Assembly (NCBI GenBank): GCA_014925825.1
Contig: JACGCK010000028.1
Location: 342,315-406,314, forward strand
Length of the DNA: 64,000 nt
Direction: 5' to 3'
From: Pholiota molesta
Taxonomy: Eukaryota > Basidiomycota > Agaricomycetes > Agaricales > Strophariaceae
Every line of letters begins with the position of its first letter. The stretch's first letter is position 1. Under the pieces are notes generated by a model, which saw only the letters and a program-made list of their open reading frames with translations, was not told the origin of the DNA and ran no database searches. The position numbers were made by a program, and so were the translations under genes. Positions 44,827-54,487 of this stretch are shown here, one piece after another.

Positions 44827-46218
44827 ATGCCCAACACTTGCCAACTTTCAGCTGGAAGCCCTTGCACAGCATGTACCGCGCTAGCTACCTTTGACGCGAT
44901 GCTCGACCCATCGTTTGACCAGCACGAAGATTCCGTAGAGGACCGACAATCACTGGTCAGGCAAATCAATAACAGACACGACCCGCTCTCTTACTACCTC
45001 CCCTTTGAACTTGCCGCGAGGATCTTCATGATCTATTATGACGACACCGGGTACGCGGAGTCCATCCAATCGCGTACGTATCCTATTCCCTACACGACAA
45101 CTCCGCTGCGCCTTGCGTCTGTCTGCACGAGATGGCGGGACATTGCGTTCAATATTTCTGCACTGTGGTCGTCGCTGCGCGTTTCATACAATCCTTTGTG
45201 CTATACCCAATCCAATCTCGTCGCACGGTGGTTACGCCGTGCTGGAACGCGGCCGTTATGCATTCGTATCGTTTACACAGAGAAACGTTCCAAGCGGTCA
45301 ATGGCCCCACTATTCGATGTCCTCAAACGATATTCCGCCCGCTGGAAAGTTTTGAATCTGTTCATTTCAACCAAGCTCTGCAAAGCATTTCTGGGCAAAC
45401 TTCCGGTGGAAGCACCGCTTCTCGAAACCCTCCAGCTGGATATCACGAACGTTAGATACGTCGATACGTCGCCCATCGCCACTCTGGTGACACCGCGTCT
45501 GAAGAAATTGCATATGTGGCGACTCTGGCTGGCAACGGTCGACGTAGAGTGGACCAACCTCACCTCCGTTCGAGCTACTCGACCCAGCGTCGACGAGATC
45601 TTTGAAATTCTAAGGCGCGCTCCGAATTTGCTCGAATGCGCTTTTTCAGACATCTGCGATAATTCGCTGGTGTACGCGTTGCCCGGCACTTTCACACACA
45701 CTTCGCTCCGCTCTCTGAAACTTTTCCCGAAGGACTATATGGAAGCCGACGTCATGCACGTCCTTTTCGAACGCCTGGCCCTCCCATCGCTACAAAAGCT
45801 CACTTATGATTTTCAACATTCACTCATACCCCTTGATCTGGACAACATTTCCCGATTCCTGACCCACTCAGGGAAAGTACTCACCTTTCTTTCCCTGGAA
45901 AACATTGAATTCCATTGCATTCCGCCCTCCTTCATCATCGCCATGCTAGAGCTTCTCCCGACCCTCACGGAATTGCACTTGAAGTGCTGGGAAACCGAGA
46001 GCCCTTGGGCGATATTACCGGACAGCCTTTTTGACCGCATGGCGTCCTCGCGCGATGACGACTTTCTTCCGAACCTCCAAACGCTCGTATATCGCGCGCT
46101 GAAGGTCAATGTCCTTGCGTGGAAGATACTGGAAGTTCCATTGAATAATCTGGTCACCGCATTGAACCACGGCGTAGGCGCTGATACCAACCACAAAAAC
46201 ATGGCCTTCAAGCTGTAA
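44827..46218 (+). CDS. F-box/LRR-like protein, intact single exon
   Basis: An uninterrupted 463-aa frame. An F-box-like start (YYLPFELAARIFMIYYDD, then LRLASVCTRWRDIAFNISAL) is preceded by a coiled segment (VEDRQSLVRQINNR). The rest is leucine-rich strand-helix repeats (LLETLQLDITNVRY, LKKLHMWRLWLATV, LPSLQKLTYDFQ, LPTLTELHLKCWE). It is inferred to be a substrate receptor for an SCF ubiquitin ligase. Unlike the two F-box genes at 33-36 kb the frame is whole. Two ATGs near the start are possible; the one at 44827 is the first, while the one at 44899 would still keep the domain. The E1 LTR begins 45 bases after the stop. Confidence 0.8.
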   Translation: MPNTCQLSAGSPCTACTALATFDAMLDPSFDQHEDSVEDRQSLVRQINNRHDPLSYYLPFELAARIFMIYYDDTGYAESIQSRTYPIPYTTTPLRLASVCTRWRDIAFNISALWSSLRVSYNPLCYTQSNLVARWLRRAGTRPLCIRIVYTEKRSKRSMAPLFDVLKRYSARWKVLNLFISTKLCKAFLGKLPVEAPLLETLQLDITNVRYVDTSPIATLVTPRLKKLHMWRLWLATVDVEWTNLTSVRATRPSVDEIFEILRRAPNLLECAFSDICDNSLVYALPGTFTHTSLRSLKLFPKDYMEADVMHVLFERLALPSLQKLTYDFQHSLIPLDLDNISRFLTHSGKVLTFLSLENIEFHCIPPSFIIAMLELLPTLTELHLKCWETESPWAILPDSLFDRMASSRDDDFLPNLQTLVYRALKVNVLAWKILEVPLNNLVTALNHGVGADTNHKNMAFKL

Positions 46219-46263
46219 ATGAGGTATTTACTGTACGCAGCGACTGGTGTGGTCGCCGAAGGG

Positions 46264-47003
46264 TGTCAAAGAGACGCCGTAAACTAGGTTGATAGATTTA
46301 TTAATAGAACTGTCTTCGCGCCCTTCGACTTTAGGCGCTTTCGAAAACAGACTGAGAACTGAGAGCTGAACTGAGAACTATTGAGTGAAACTGGGGGTGG
46401 ATTCCACTGGGGAAATTCTACTGTACATGTCTAGTATTTATACAAATTCTACTGTCCTCATGTCGCTCGCCGTTTGCTTTATTTTCTGAGTCACCTCCGT
46501 CGGGCCCTCGAGTACCATGCGGCTCAGATTCACGCTCTGCCATTGTCTCTCGCCTCGTGCCCCGTATGCGAGCCTCATGTTCGTTCTTTTTCAAATTTAT
46601 CTTGGTGGCTGTACTGACAAATTTTTCTTCTTTGAGTCCTCGTCCAGATTTCCCATTGTCGACCTTTGTGTGTCCATTTCTTTGTCTCGTATCCGATCCG
46701 AGCACCGCATGGTGCGTCGCGCTTTTGATTGGTGCCGTGTCCATTGTTTGATGCGCCTCGCGCCGCGTGCGCTCCGCCTCTTTGTGCTCAATTCTACGGA
46801 TCCTCTAAGAAGCGTATAGCGCTTTCTTTCTATTAAATTCCATCCCATTCTTATTGTTAACACGCGTGGTGGTGCGTATTTTATTTCCACGTCCTTTGTG
46901 GGGCGCGCCGACCCTTACTCATTGTCCGTGAGAGTTTTGATGTGCGCGCATCCTAATCGGGCTATCGCGCTATTTCCCGCGTACGCCAATTCCCATCCTC
47001 ACA
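46264..47003 (-). repeat. E1 3' LTR
   Basis: Begins TGTGAGG next to the polypurine tract and ends TTTGACA on the minus strand, giving the TG...CA ends of an LTR and about 740 bp. It holds a TATA box and an AATAAA-like sequence downstream of it. The outer end is placed by the TG...CA rule only, because the 5' copy is out of the window. Confidence 0.6.
46431..46444 (-). promoter_or_regulatory. TATA box of the E1 LTR
   Basis: GTATAAATACTAGA on the minus strand, about 560 bp into the LTR; it would set the U3/R border just downstream. Confidence 0.5.
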
Positions 47004-47013
47004 CCTCCTCCCC
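47004..47013 (-). other. E1 polypurine tract
   Basis: GGGGAGGAGG on the minus strand directly before the LTR start TGTGAGG. It is comparable to AAGGAGGAGA before the E2 3' LTR. Confidence 0.6.
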
Positions 47014-47141
47014 ACTTTAAATACTGAGTTCCACCTCAGTCCGTTTTTCACCAGGTCTTGTCGCCTTCTAGCTTCCGCGACTCTCGTCTCAGCACCTCTT
47101 CCGCACTTTTTTTTTATTTGATTTTCGATCGTCCGTTTATC

Positions 47142-47822
47142 ATGGCTGCCAACCTCGAACATCCCGCCTTGGTTCCTGTGATCCTGGATCGCGTCGTCGA
47201 GCAGGGCATCCGTCAGGTTCTTGAGCACGATTTTATTGCGCGCCGCGCCGCAGTCAAGACTGCCGCTCTCGTTGTAATTAGCGAGAGCCCGGTCGCGGCA
47301 GGCGTATATCCCGCTTTCTGCGACGCCTTGGTATGGTTTCGGTATTTTCCTTGATGTTCCCTTCTGACTGATGCGAAATTTTATTTTTATCCACAGGAGT
47401 TGGCCGCTTTTGGAACACGCATGCTGGCTGGATTCGACGCCTTCGGCCGTGTCGAGCACGCCGATATCGGAATTATTTTCGAAGCACTCAGATACGGTAT
47501 TCGATTTGGTGTGCTCCGTCCATATCAGCGCCGTGCCGCACTCAACCTGCACGAGTTGATGTCCGAGGAGCAACGGCGTATTCTTTTCTTCAATGAGTGG
47601 TACATCCGACACGTCTTCGTAGCTGCGACTCATGGGCCAGAGAATCCCATTATTGTGGATGGCGCCGACAATGAGATGGAACAATCAGACGGCCGCGACG
47701 ACATCTCCGACAATATTCCAGACCTTGCCAGTGTTTCGGATAGCGGTGATGAGGACGATATTTATCTCGGGTTTGCTGCTCGCCATGGTTCGCGTACAAT
47801 TTATATTGATGACGATGTATAA
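47142..47822 (+). CDS. E1 antisense gene, 204 aa, one intron, unknown function
   Basis: Opposite strand to E1, between its pol stop (47924) and polypurine tract. Exons 47142-47330 and 47397-47822 join in phase 0 across a 66-bp intron (GTATGG...CCACAG). The reading frame stops inside the intron, so splicing is required. The product begins MAANLEHPALVPVILDRVV, has helix-rich segments (FIARRAAVKTAALVV, ELAAFGTRMLAGFDAFG, RILFFNEWYIRHVFVAA) and ends in an acidic tail (SDSGDEDDIYLG). A TTTAAATA box at 47017-47024 lies 118 bases upstream, right beside the polypurine tract, so the gene has its own promoter-like start. No known domain is recognised. Codon style matches the element more than the host genes. 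Confidence 0.65.
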
Positions 47823-47923
47823 TGAGTGGGTTTTCTTGCGCCAGCGTCTTAATATTCTTCTCTGGTCCTGATTCCGTTTACCGTACCGTTTAATTATGTC
47901 CCGTTATGTGATCAGTGCCATTT

Positions 47924-50900
47924 TTAGAATTCTCGATCGAATACATTATTAGATTCTTGCGTCATGGCTTCGAGATCGTCCGAGTCTAATTCAGTAAGCT
48001 TTGTTACCGGCACGGATTTGACATTTCGTGGGAGGTAAGGTAGCAGCCGAAACGCGGCAAATCGTAACTTGGATAGTGAGCCGTCGAGCTCGCCGAGAAT
48101 ATATGAACCGCCCTTAGTACGACGAATAACGACCATGGGGCCTAGGTAGCGAGGCTTTGTTTTATTTGTCATTCCTTTGTCAAACCTCGAATTTTTGACA
48201 ATCACAAGGGTGCCGGGGGCGAAATTAAAATCACGGATGTTGTGCGCGTTGTCTTTTTCGAGTTGTTGAATTGCTTTCCACCTTGATTTTATTACTTCTT
48301 GCCGTACATGTTCTAGATCTTCGGGTCGTTTCATTAGCATTTTTGCTCGGAGCGCTATAAGATCCTCGGTACGCAGAATTACTTCCATGTCTGATGCGAG
48401 ATAAGTGGCTTCAGCGAGGTCGAATGGCAACAGTGGTTCGACGCCATGTGCCATAAAATATGGTGAATAACCCGTAGATTTTTGTATTGTTACGCGCTCG
48501 GCCCAAAATACTGATGGTGCGACTAATGGCCATTTCGATTCGTCCCCTTCAGCGGCTTTAATTAAAGCTTCTCGGACATCGAAGTGTCGCCGCTCGATAG
48601 GTCCGGACGCGCGTGAGTTATAGGGTGATATTTTAATATGGTGGACGTGGTAGTCGCGCTCGATTATTCTTGCCGCCTCTAGGTATTGTGGTGCGTTATC
48701 TGTCACTAGCGTCTCGATTGCGCCCCATCTACAGATTATTTTATGCAAAAACTTCGCGATAGCTTGCGCATTTTCTGCTTTAACCATTTCCCATTCGGGG
48801 TATGCGGTAAGTGAACATCGCGCATGCAAAATGTACCTATATCCTCGAGCTTTAGGCATTAACATTGTGTCGACATAGACTTTACGAAACAATCCCCCTG
48901 GTGCTGGTACTGTCGGCGGAATAATAACCTTCTTTAGTTGTCGAATCTGGCATTCGTGGCACGTCTGAATAAACCATTTAACGTCCCTGTCTAAATCAGG
49001 CCACCAAAAGCGTTCAAGCAGTCGTGTTCTGACTGTGAATATTCCTTTGTGTCCAAGGTCATCGTGGGCTTGCTTAATTAAGGACAAGCGTTTATCGTTT
49101 CCTGATATAACGAGCTGATGTTTTCCATGGACATTCTTTTTCCACAGCTGATTATTTATAAAGAAGAAACGGCTTGCACGCTTCACCATTCTTGACAAGC
49201 TATTAACCTCTGAGTGGGTAAATTTTTCTGGATTATCCAGGAAAGACTGTATCTCGGTTACTTGCAGGTCGCGCAGCTTCGACAGGTCATTTCTTGGGAT
49301 CTCCAGCTGAGTAGCCGTCATTACATATGATGATGGTGATCCATTTACGTCGGTGTGCTGATCCGGGCCTGAGATATATATAGCCTGGGCGCCAAGTCGG
49401 TGGTGTATGTACCTGCTATTCGGTGACAAATTGAGAGCTTCCGTGGCAAATGCATAGGCGTGGTCGATCCAGTCGTCAGGGTCTTCGACGTCGTCTTGGT
49501 CTTCCGGCGCGCGAGGTCTTCTGGATAGCCCGTCTGCTGGAGCATGGTCCTTTCCGGGCACATGCTTTAGTTTGAAGTCGAATAGCAAAATACCGGCGAT
49601 CCATCGATTAATAGACGCGTTTGGCTGGATATCCGGATTGTTGATCATGCCTTTAATATATTTGGCATCTACTTCCACTGTGAGGTTTTGTATACCGATA
49701 ATATATATCTTGACGGCTTTCAGCGCTCTGAATAGGCCATAGAGTTCAATTTTGGCTTGTGAATATCGTTGCTCACGTTCATTCCAAGTGATCGATCCAT
49801 AGCGCGACGGATATCGCTTTTGGTCGTTGCCCTGCTGTGATAATACAAAACCGACGGCCATCCATGATGAATCGACAGCGAGTATGACTTCATTCGTGGA
49901 ATTATAATCTATTGCTTTAATCGCGGTACATGTTTTTGTGAGAATCTTGAGTTTCTCCATGGCTGCCAGTTCGTCGATTCCAAATTCAAATTCAATATCC
50001 TTTCTTGTGAGATTGATGAGCGGTTTGGCGTGAATCGCAAAGTCTTTGATAAAGATGCGTATCGTTCCGAGTGTTCCTAGAAAACCGCGAACTTCTGAAA
50101 CATTCGTGCATATCGGCCAATCCAGAATTTTTTGTACTCTGCTTTCTTCTGGCATGCGGCCCTCATACGTACATTTGTGTCCCACAATAATAGCTGACTC
50201 CGTGCAGATATATGATTTAAGTCCCGAGAAGGTTCCGCCAGCATGCTTGATACGCTGAATAATTCGGTTGACGTTGAGTAGATGTTCCCATACAAAACGC
50301 CTGATACCACTGTTCTTCGGTATTGTTTCATATCCTCCATCTGATGTTTCGTATCGGGTCTGTGGTCCCTTGACCGGAATATCATCGACGAAAGGAATTG
50401 TGACGTGCGGGATCTCATCCTGTAGAATGAATGTCGTGTCGCCATGCTGTATCTGCATAGAATTTGTGTAGCCCATTGGTATTGATGTTAGTCTAAATGT
50501 GCCTAATGGTGTCTGAAACGTTGTGAGGTCTCTCGATCGTATGTCGAGGGCCCTTTGGTCGAATCCAACGAACAAGTCGAACATCGCATAACAACCTCTC
50601 CCTCCGAATCCTTCTGCATATTGCTCGACCATTGGTGGGAGGCCGCTATCCTTGATTGATACCGCGTTCAACGGTTGTAAGTCGTGTACGATTCGTAGAG
50701 ATTTTCCATCCTTCTTCAGCACGCAGAACCATCGTGATCGGTATGACGAATTAGACGCCTCGTAATTTCCAGCGTCTATTTTCTTTCGTATAACGTCGAT
50801 TACTTTGTCATATATTCCGGGAGGTATCGGAATATTTTTTAATACCCAAGGGATATGCTCGACTGTGGGGATAACGACTGGATCGAAATATGCGTCGGAA

Positions 50901-51349
50901 AATCGTCCTTTCTCTGCTTCTGTCCATGCGAACGCCTGTTCATGAACTTTGATTAAATAATGCACTAGCTTCTCCTCTTCAGGCCATAGGAACTTGTTTT
51001 TATTCACTGGCATTGCTTCTTTTCTCTCGTGCGTATATCTCTCTCCTGGTGTAAATTCGGGTGGACTTGTCGGTAACTCTGGTAATGACGCTAGCGGTTC
51101 TTCTGGTATACAACGGACGATTCTAAATTCTTCGGGTAATGTGGTAGCGACTGGCTTGGTTCGGTTAGCGACCTTCTTGTACGCATAGCTAGAAAATGAA
51201 ATAGAAAATTGTTTTTGGGCTTTCTTCTCTTGTGTATACGGGGTATAAGGCAAACTGTATTCGGTTGTGTTGATATTACATGCAGTCGTATTCGCTAGGA
51301 GATTATTTGAATCTCCTCGCCTTTGTAGCGACTCCTCGATTCCTAAAAA
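47924..51349 (-). CDS. pol: E1 pol: reverse transcriptase, RNase H, integrase
   Basis: Open without a break for over 1,130 codons. There is no ATG at its start; it is entered by -1 frameshifting from gag-protease at 51346-51352. Counting from 51253, the RT shows CYAMFDLFVGFDQ (about residue 225), SIPMGYTNSMQ and the catalytic IPFVDDIPVKG (about 285, F-x-D-D form). RNase H has LAVDSSWMAVGF and VEVDAKYIKGMI (about 525). The integrase zinc finger is AHDDLGHKG...TCHECQ (about 730-765). The catalytic triad lies in VYVDTML, LVTDNAPQY and GPIERRHF (about 795, 850, 885). The tail has the GPMVVIRR-type GPY/F-like motif. No chromodomain is seen. Order RT-RH-IN defines Ty3/Gypsy (Metaviridae-type). It copies the element via RNA and inserts it. 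Confidence 0.93.
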   Translation of the reverse strand, partial: FLGIEESLQRRGDSNNLLANTTACNINTTEYSLPYTPYTQEKKAQKQFSISFSSYAYKKVANRTKPVATTLPEEFRIVRCIPEEPLASLPELPTSPPEFTPGERYTHERKEAMPVNKNKFLWPEEEKLVHYLIKVHEQAFAWTEAEKGRFSDAYFDPVVIPTVEHIPWVLKNIPIPPGIYDKVIDVIRKKIDAGNYEASNSSYRSRWFCVLKKDGKSLRIVHDLQPLNAVSIKDSGLPPMVEQYAEGFGGRGCYAMFDLFVGFDQRALDIRSRDLTTFQTPLGTFRLTSIPMGYTNSMQIQHGDTTFILQDEIPHVTIPFVDDIPVKGPQTRYETSDGGYETIPKNSGIRRFVWEHLLNVNRIIQRIKHAGGTFSGLKSYICTESAIIVGHKCTYEGRMPEESRVQKILDWPICTNVSEVRGFLGTLGTIRIFIKDFAIHAKPLINLTRKDIEFEFGIDELAAMEKLKILTKTCTAIKAIDYNSTNEVILAVDSSWMAVGFVLSQQGNDQKRYPSRYGSITWNEREQRYSQAKIELYGLFRALKAVKIYIIGIQNLTVEVDAKYIKGMINNPDIQPNASINRWIAGILLFDFKLKHVPGKDHAPADGLSRRPRAPEDQDDVEDPDDWIDHAYAFATEALNLSPNSRYIHHRLGAQAIYISGPDQHTDVNGSPSSYVMTATQLEIPRNDLSKLRDLQVTEIQSFLDNPEKFTHSEVNSLSRMVKRASRFFFINNQLWKKNVHGKHQLVISGNDKRLSLIKQAHDDLGHKGIFTVRTRLLERFWWPDLDRDVKWFIQTCHECQIRQLKKVIIPPTVPAPGGLFRKVYVDTMLMPKARGYRYILHARCSLTAYPEWEMVKAENAQAIAKFLHKIICRWGAIETLVTDNAPQYLEAARIIERDYHVHHIKISPYNSRASGPIERRHFDVREALIKAAEGDESKWPLVAPSVFWAERVTIQKSTGYSPYFMAHGVEPLLPFDLAEATYLASDMEVILRTEDLIALRAKMLMKRPEDLEHVRQEVIKSRWKAIQQLEKDNAHNIRDFNFAPGTLVIVKNSRFDKGMTNKTKPRYLGPMVVIRRTKGGSYILGELDGSLSKLRFAAFRLLPYLPRNVKSVPVTKLTELDSDDLEAMTQESNNVFDREF

Positions 51350-52827
51350 CCCGTAATCTTTTCCAATTTCTTGTCTCCGCGTTTCCTTGCCTTGGTTGGT
51401 ACTGTGATAATAGCTTGGGTGTTCGGGTCTTTCAATGTGATGTGCGACGATCCATCTTCGAAGTGCTGTGTCGTGCTTTGCGTCAGAACTTTAAATGGGA
51501 GTCCAATAAGCATCTCGTATGGTGCATTTTCGACGACTTGTGCTTGCACGTAGAAGTCGTATCCGGCGATCGTCAATTTCAGATTGTGCAGTAAGCCGAT
51601 TGTTCTCGCTGTCGAGTTAGTTGCCGATTCCATGACTACTTGGTAGTCTGATCGTGCTGCCAATCCGAGCGACTCCCAGATGTCTTTGCGGATAGCAATA
51701 ATTTGTGATCCTTCGTCTAAAATCCCTTCGACAATTCGTACACCATGAATTAATACATCAATTGCCCTGAGCTCTTCCGAGTGATTGGCTACCTTGAGGC
51801 CTTCTTGAGTTGGTGGAAGTTCTGTCATAAATGATTGAACCATTCCCGGCGCTCCAGGAATATTCTGCTGTGCCACTTTACGCGTGGTTATCTGATCTTT
51901 GACCATTTTTCGCACGTCTGGCGCTATAGCGAGTACTTCCCGCATGCTCAAGCTGATGACGGCGTCCATAGATTGCTTCGCGATTTTATCTGTGACGGCC
52001 GCGCTTTCGACGGGCGTAACAAATTTGAATTGCGCGTTTGAGGCAGACAGTCCTCCTGCGCTCTGTTGGTTTACAGGTGCGATATTAGCTTGGGGCGCGG
52101 CTGTTGGAAGATGGACGCGCGTGTCGAAGGTGATGGGCGTGTCTGGTGCATTTTTACCCTCGATTTTGCTCGCACTACGCGTTTGCGGACCACTGTTCTT
52201 AGCGCCGATCTTGCGCCTTGCATCGTCAACTTTCTTTTGTGTAGATGCGATGAGCGTTTCCATCAGCTCTACTTCTTCCTTTTCTCGCTCAGTGGCCTCT
52301 CCGACTTCGTCATCCACTTCGATCCATACAAAATTGGCTTTAGGTAATGCCGCTTCATTGTCTTCGTTATCTGCGATGCTAAACAAATTACTCGTTAGTA
52401 CGTTGCCCTGCTGGTTATTCGACGCGTGCCAGCTTTCGATGCGCTCTTTTAAGTTTCGTCCAAACATAGTGCGCGGGTTTATGCGTTCTCCATTAGGTAG
52501 GACGATCTGTCCCTCGGTATTTCTTTTGCATAGTCCTCGTTGTACGAAATCAAACGCTATGCCACAGCTATTCAAATAGTGATTCGGATCTGAACAGAAG
52601 ATACACTTGTAAGATTTTGGCCTATCTCGATACGCGTGTTGCATAGTGGCGTTGTATATTTCCTGAGTAGGTGCATTACTTGGCGAAGCCGACTGATGCG
52701 TTAATTGCAGAGTCTTCATATATTTCGCGACTTCTTGTGCGAGTACAGTTTGCAAGTTCACGTTGTTACTGGCAAAATATTTGCCTATGTCTGAGACGTC
52801 GAACTGTTCGCGCTTAATGGTAGGCGC
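51343..52827 (-). CDS. gag: E1 gag-protease, 5' end removed by the E2 insertion
   Basis: The open frame continues rightwards past 52827, but that part reads E2 LTR sequence and is not gag. Native gag begins at about APTIKREQFDVSDIG. A CCHC zinc knuckle (CIFCSDPNHYLNSC, C-x2-C-x4-H-x4-C) binds RNA. It is followed by a segment shared with E2 (RNLKERIESWHAS; E2 has LLKDRIEEWHRR). The C-terminal retropepsin region shows LDEGSQIIAI, then VVENAPYEMLIGLPF. The frame ends EKITGF-stop, with the slippery heptamer overlapping the last two codons. The lost 5' part should resume after the E2 3' LTR outside the window. Confidence 0.85.
   Translation of the reverse strand, partial: APTIKREQFDVSDIGKYFASNNVNLQTVLAQEVAKYMKTLQLTHQSASPSNAPTQEIYNATMQHAYRDRPKSYKCIFCSDPNHYLNSCGIAFDFVQRGLCKRNTEGQIVLPNGERINPRTMFGRNLKERIESWHASNNQQGNVLTSNLFSIADNEDNEAALPKANFVWIEVDDEVGEATEREKEEVELMETLIASTQKKVDDARRKIGAKNSGPQTRSASKIEGKNAPDTPITFDTRVHLPTAAPQANIAPVNQQSAGGLSASNAQFKFVTPVESAAVTDKIAKQSMDAVISLSMREVLAIAPDVRKMVKDQITTRKVAQQNIPGAPGMVQSFMTELPPTQEGLKVANHSEELRAIDVLIHGVRIVEGILDEGSQIIAIRKDIWESLGLAARSDYQVVMESATNSTARTIGLLHNLKLTIAGYDFYVQAQVVENAPYEMLIGLPFKVLTQSTTQHFEDGSSHITLKDPNTQAIITVPTKARKRGDKKLEKITGF
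51346..51352 (-). promoter_or_regulatory. -1 ribosomal frameshift heptamer, E1 gag-protease to pol
   Basis: GGGTTTT on the minus strand in the phase G-GGT-TTT, immediately followed by the gag stop TAG. The -1 frame is open from here into pol. Complementary bits (AATC/GATT and TCGC/GCGA) just downstream could form a stimulatory stem. Confidence 0.7.
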
Positions 52828-53705
52828 TGATGCGCCCCGCATCTCTATACCCCCTGAAAACCGCTCAAGACGGATGCGCACGGCCACGCATGTACCGCAC
52901 TCGCCACACGCTCGGGCGCGCGCGCACGCGCTCATACACCACGCATCATCACCAAGTCCGGGTCGCGGCCGTACCACGTGACCAAGCACACGCACTCGCA
53001 CGGCAACGCTCGAACACGCACGTCGCTGTCCATACGCACACGCTCATCGCCCCGCACGCAAGAACACCCGGCATCGTCTCCCGACGCAGCATATGGACTG
53101 ACAAGGTCTGGATCGTTCTCGCTCGCACCTTTGCGCTCTGTCGCCCACTTCTCTTATTCCCCGGTGCTTTTATTTCATATGTTTCCATCGGCGCGTCTCG
53201 CCGCGCTCGCTACCATCTTTGTCCTCGAGGCGTCTCATTAAGTTAGCTCCGTACAGACAGTTACTTCTTAGTATTTAAACCATGTAATTCCCACAAATAA
53301 GATACTTTTGCTTCCCCCCACGGAATACAGATTTCATTGTACCTCGTAAAAACTGCTGCGTTCGCCTGCGTGTACTTTCGTAACTGCGTCTTCGCAACTC
53401 GCTCACTTCGCCGCGCCGCGTACTACTCGTTTCTAACTCGTCTCACCGCGTCACGTCCTCCATTACTCGCCTTCCCCGTGCTCGCTCGCCCGCTAGTCGC
53501 ACCGTGCTTGCGCGCTCGTCGCCGCTCCCCCGACTCCCCACACTCGTCTTACGAGCACCCTCGCATTTCATCCTTAGACCGACCTTGACTGAGAAGGATA
53601 ACAAGAACCCAAACTCGCACTACTTGCCACTCACGCCGTGTCATTGTTAGGTGTTTGTTTTTCTTTCTTTCACTTTACACACTATATACGACGAAAGGCA
53701 CATCA
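52828..53705 (+). repeat. E2 5' LTR
   Basis: The start TGATGCGCCCCGCATC is the point where the copy at 63565 begins after a polypurine tract. The first 435 bases match the 3' copy except for seven one-base indels. The right end is set just before the primer-binding site at a CA. Confidence 0.8.
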
Positions 53706-53709
53706 TTTC

Positions 53710-53728
53710 TGGAGCCCACCGCGAGGGG
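53710..53728 (+). other. E2 primer-binding site
   Basis: TGGAGCCCACCGCGAGGGG starts with TGG, the complement of tRNA CCA, four bases after the LTR. Its complement would be a tRNA 3' end; the tRNA species was not identified. Confidence 0.5.
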
Positions 53729-53742
53729 TTCAGTCTCTAAAG

Positions 53743-54064
53743 TCTCTCAGTTGTCGTCACCCCACTTCATCACTTCACCCTAGTCACCGTCACCATTCGC
53801 CACTACAGCAGCAAGTACGTTCGCTTCCTCATCAAGAACGGACTGAAAGGTTACAACCCACGCCGACACATCGCTTTCCCTTCCAAGACTACAGGCGACG
53901 ACATAGCCGCCGAGCTCGCCTACTCGCAAGAACTCCGTCGACTCGACGAACGAGAAGGTTACTGGAACGCGCTCATCGACCTCAGTTACAGCCAATTCGG
54001 CAATAGCTTTCTTTTCGACCTCGTGTGGAACGCGACCCCAGAACCATTCAGAACAGCCGCGTAA
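53743..54064 (+). CDS. E2 leader frame / gag N-terminal part, no ATG
   Basis: An open frame that reads like true protein (YVRFLIKNGLKGYNPRRH, then GYWNALIDLSYSQFGNSF, then DLVWNATPEPFRTAA) but has no ATG. It ends at TAA 54062-54064, in frame with the gag frame that follows. It may be the N-terminal part of gag entered by splicing or after an indel, or a separate leader product. Confidence 0.45.
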
Positions 54065-54487
54065 ACCCCCACTCATCTAGTCGCCATAGAGCCATCCAAT
54101 TCTTACTCCCTTCGCAACCCTACTTTCCGAGACGAACTTATCGCAAACTTTCAAAACCCACACGACCTCACAGACACCTCAATCTTTGAAGAAGGAGTCC
54201 CGTCGCCGCGAGCTCGCCACAACAACCTCCCACCGCTCACCGGATCGCCGCTCTTCTATCCTGAAGACGTCCCTATCCCTTCGTCGGAAGACTCGCCGCT
54301 CACCCCACTTTCAAATCGCTCCTTTAGCCCCCCATCGAATCGATCACCGTCTCCGTCGCCTGGTCCTTTCGAACCTTCCCAGTACTCGACCCCACCGCCT
54401 GATCCTCCCCAGTCGCTCCCACCCTCACCTAACGAGTCGCCCAAATCAAGCTCCTTTCTTCCACACCCTACACATCCATCGCCTCCC

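Larger units (their letters stand above)
46264..52827 (-). mobile_element. Ty3/Gypsy retrotransposon E1 (3' part), interrupted by E2
   Basis: Read on the minus strand: gag-protease (cut at 52827), -1 frameshift site, pol, an antisense gene on the plus strand, polypurine tract, 3' LTR. The missing 5' LTR, leader and gag start should lie beyond the right edge of the window, past E2. Pol is fully open, so E1 was young when E2 entered. Confidence 0.85.

Noticed and set aside
52827..53001. Extension of E1 gag to an ATG at 53001
   Set aside because: This part lies in the E2 LTR, which recurs at 63565, so it is not gag.
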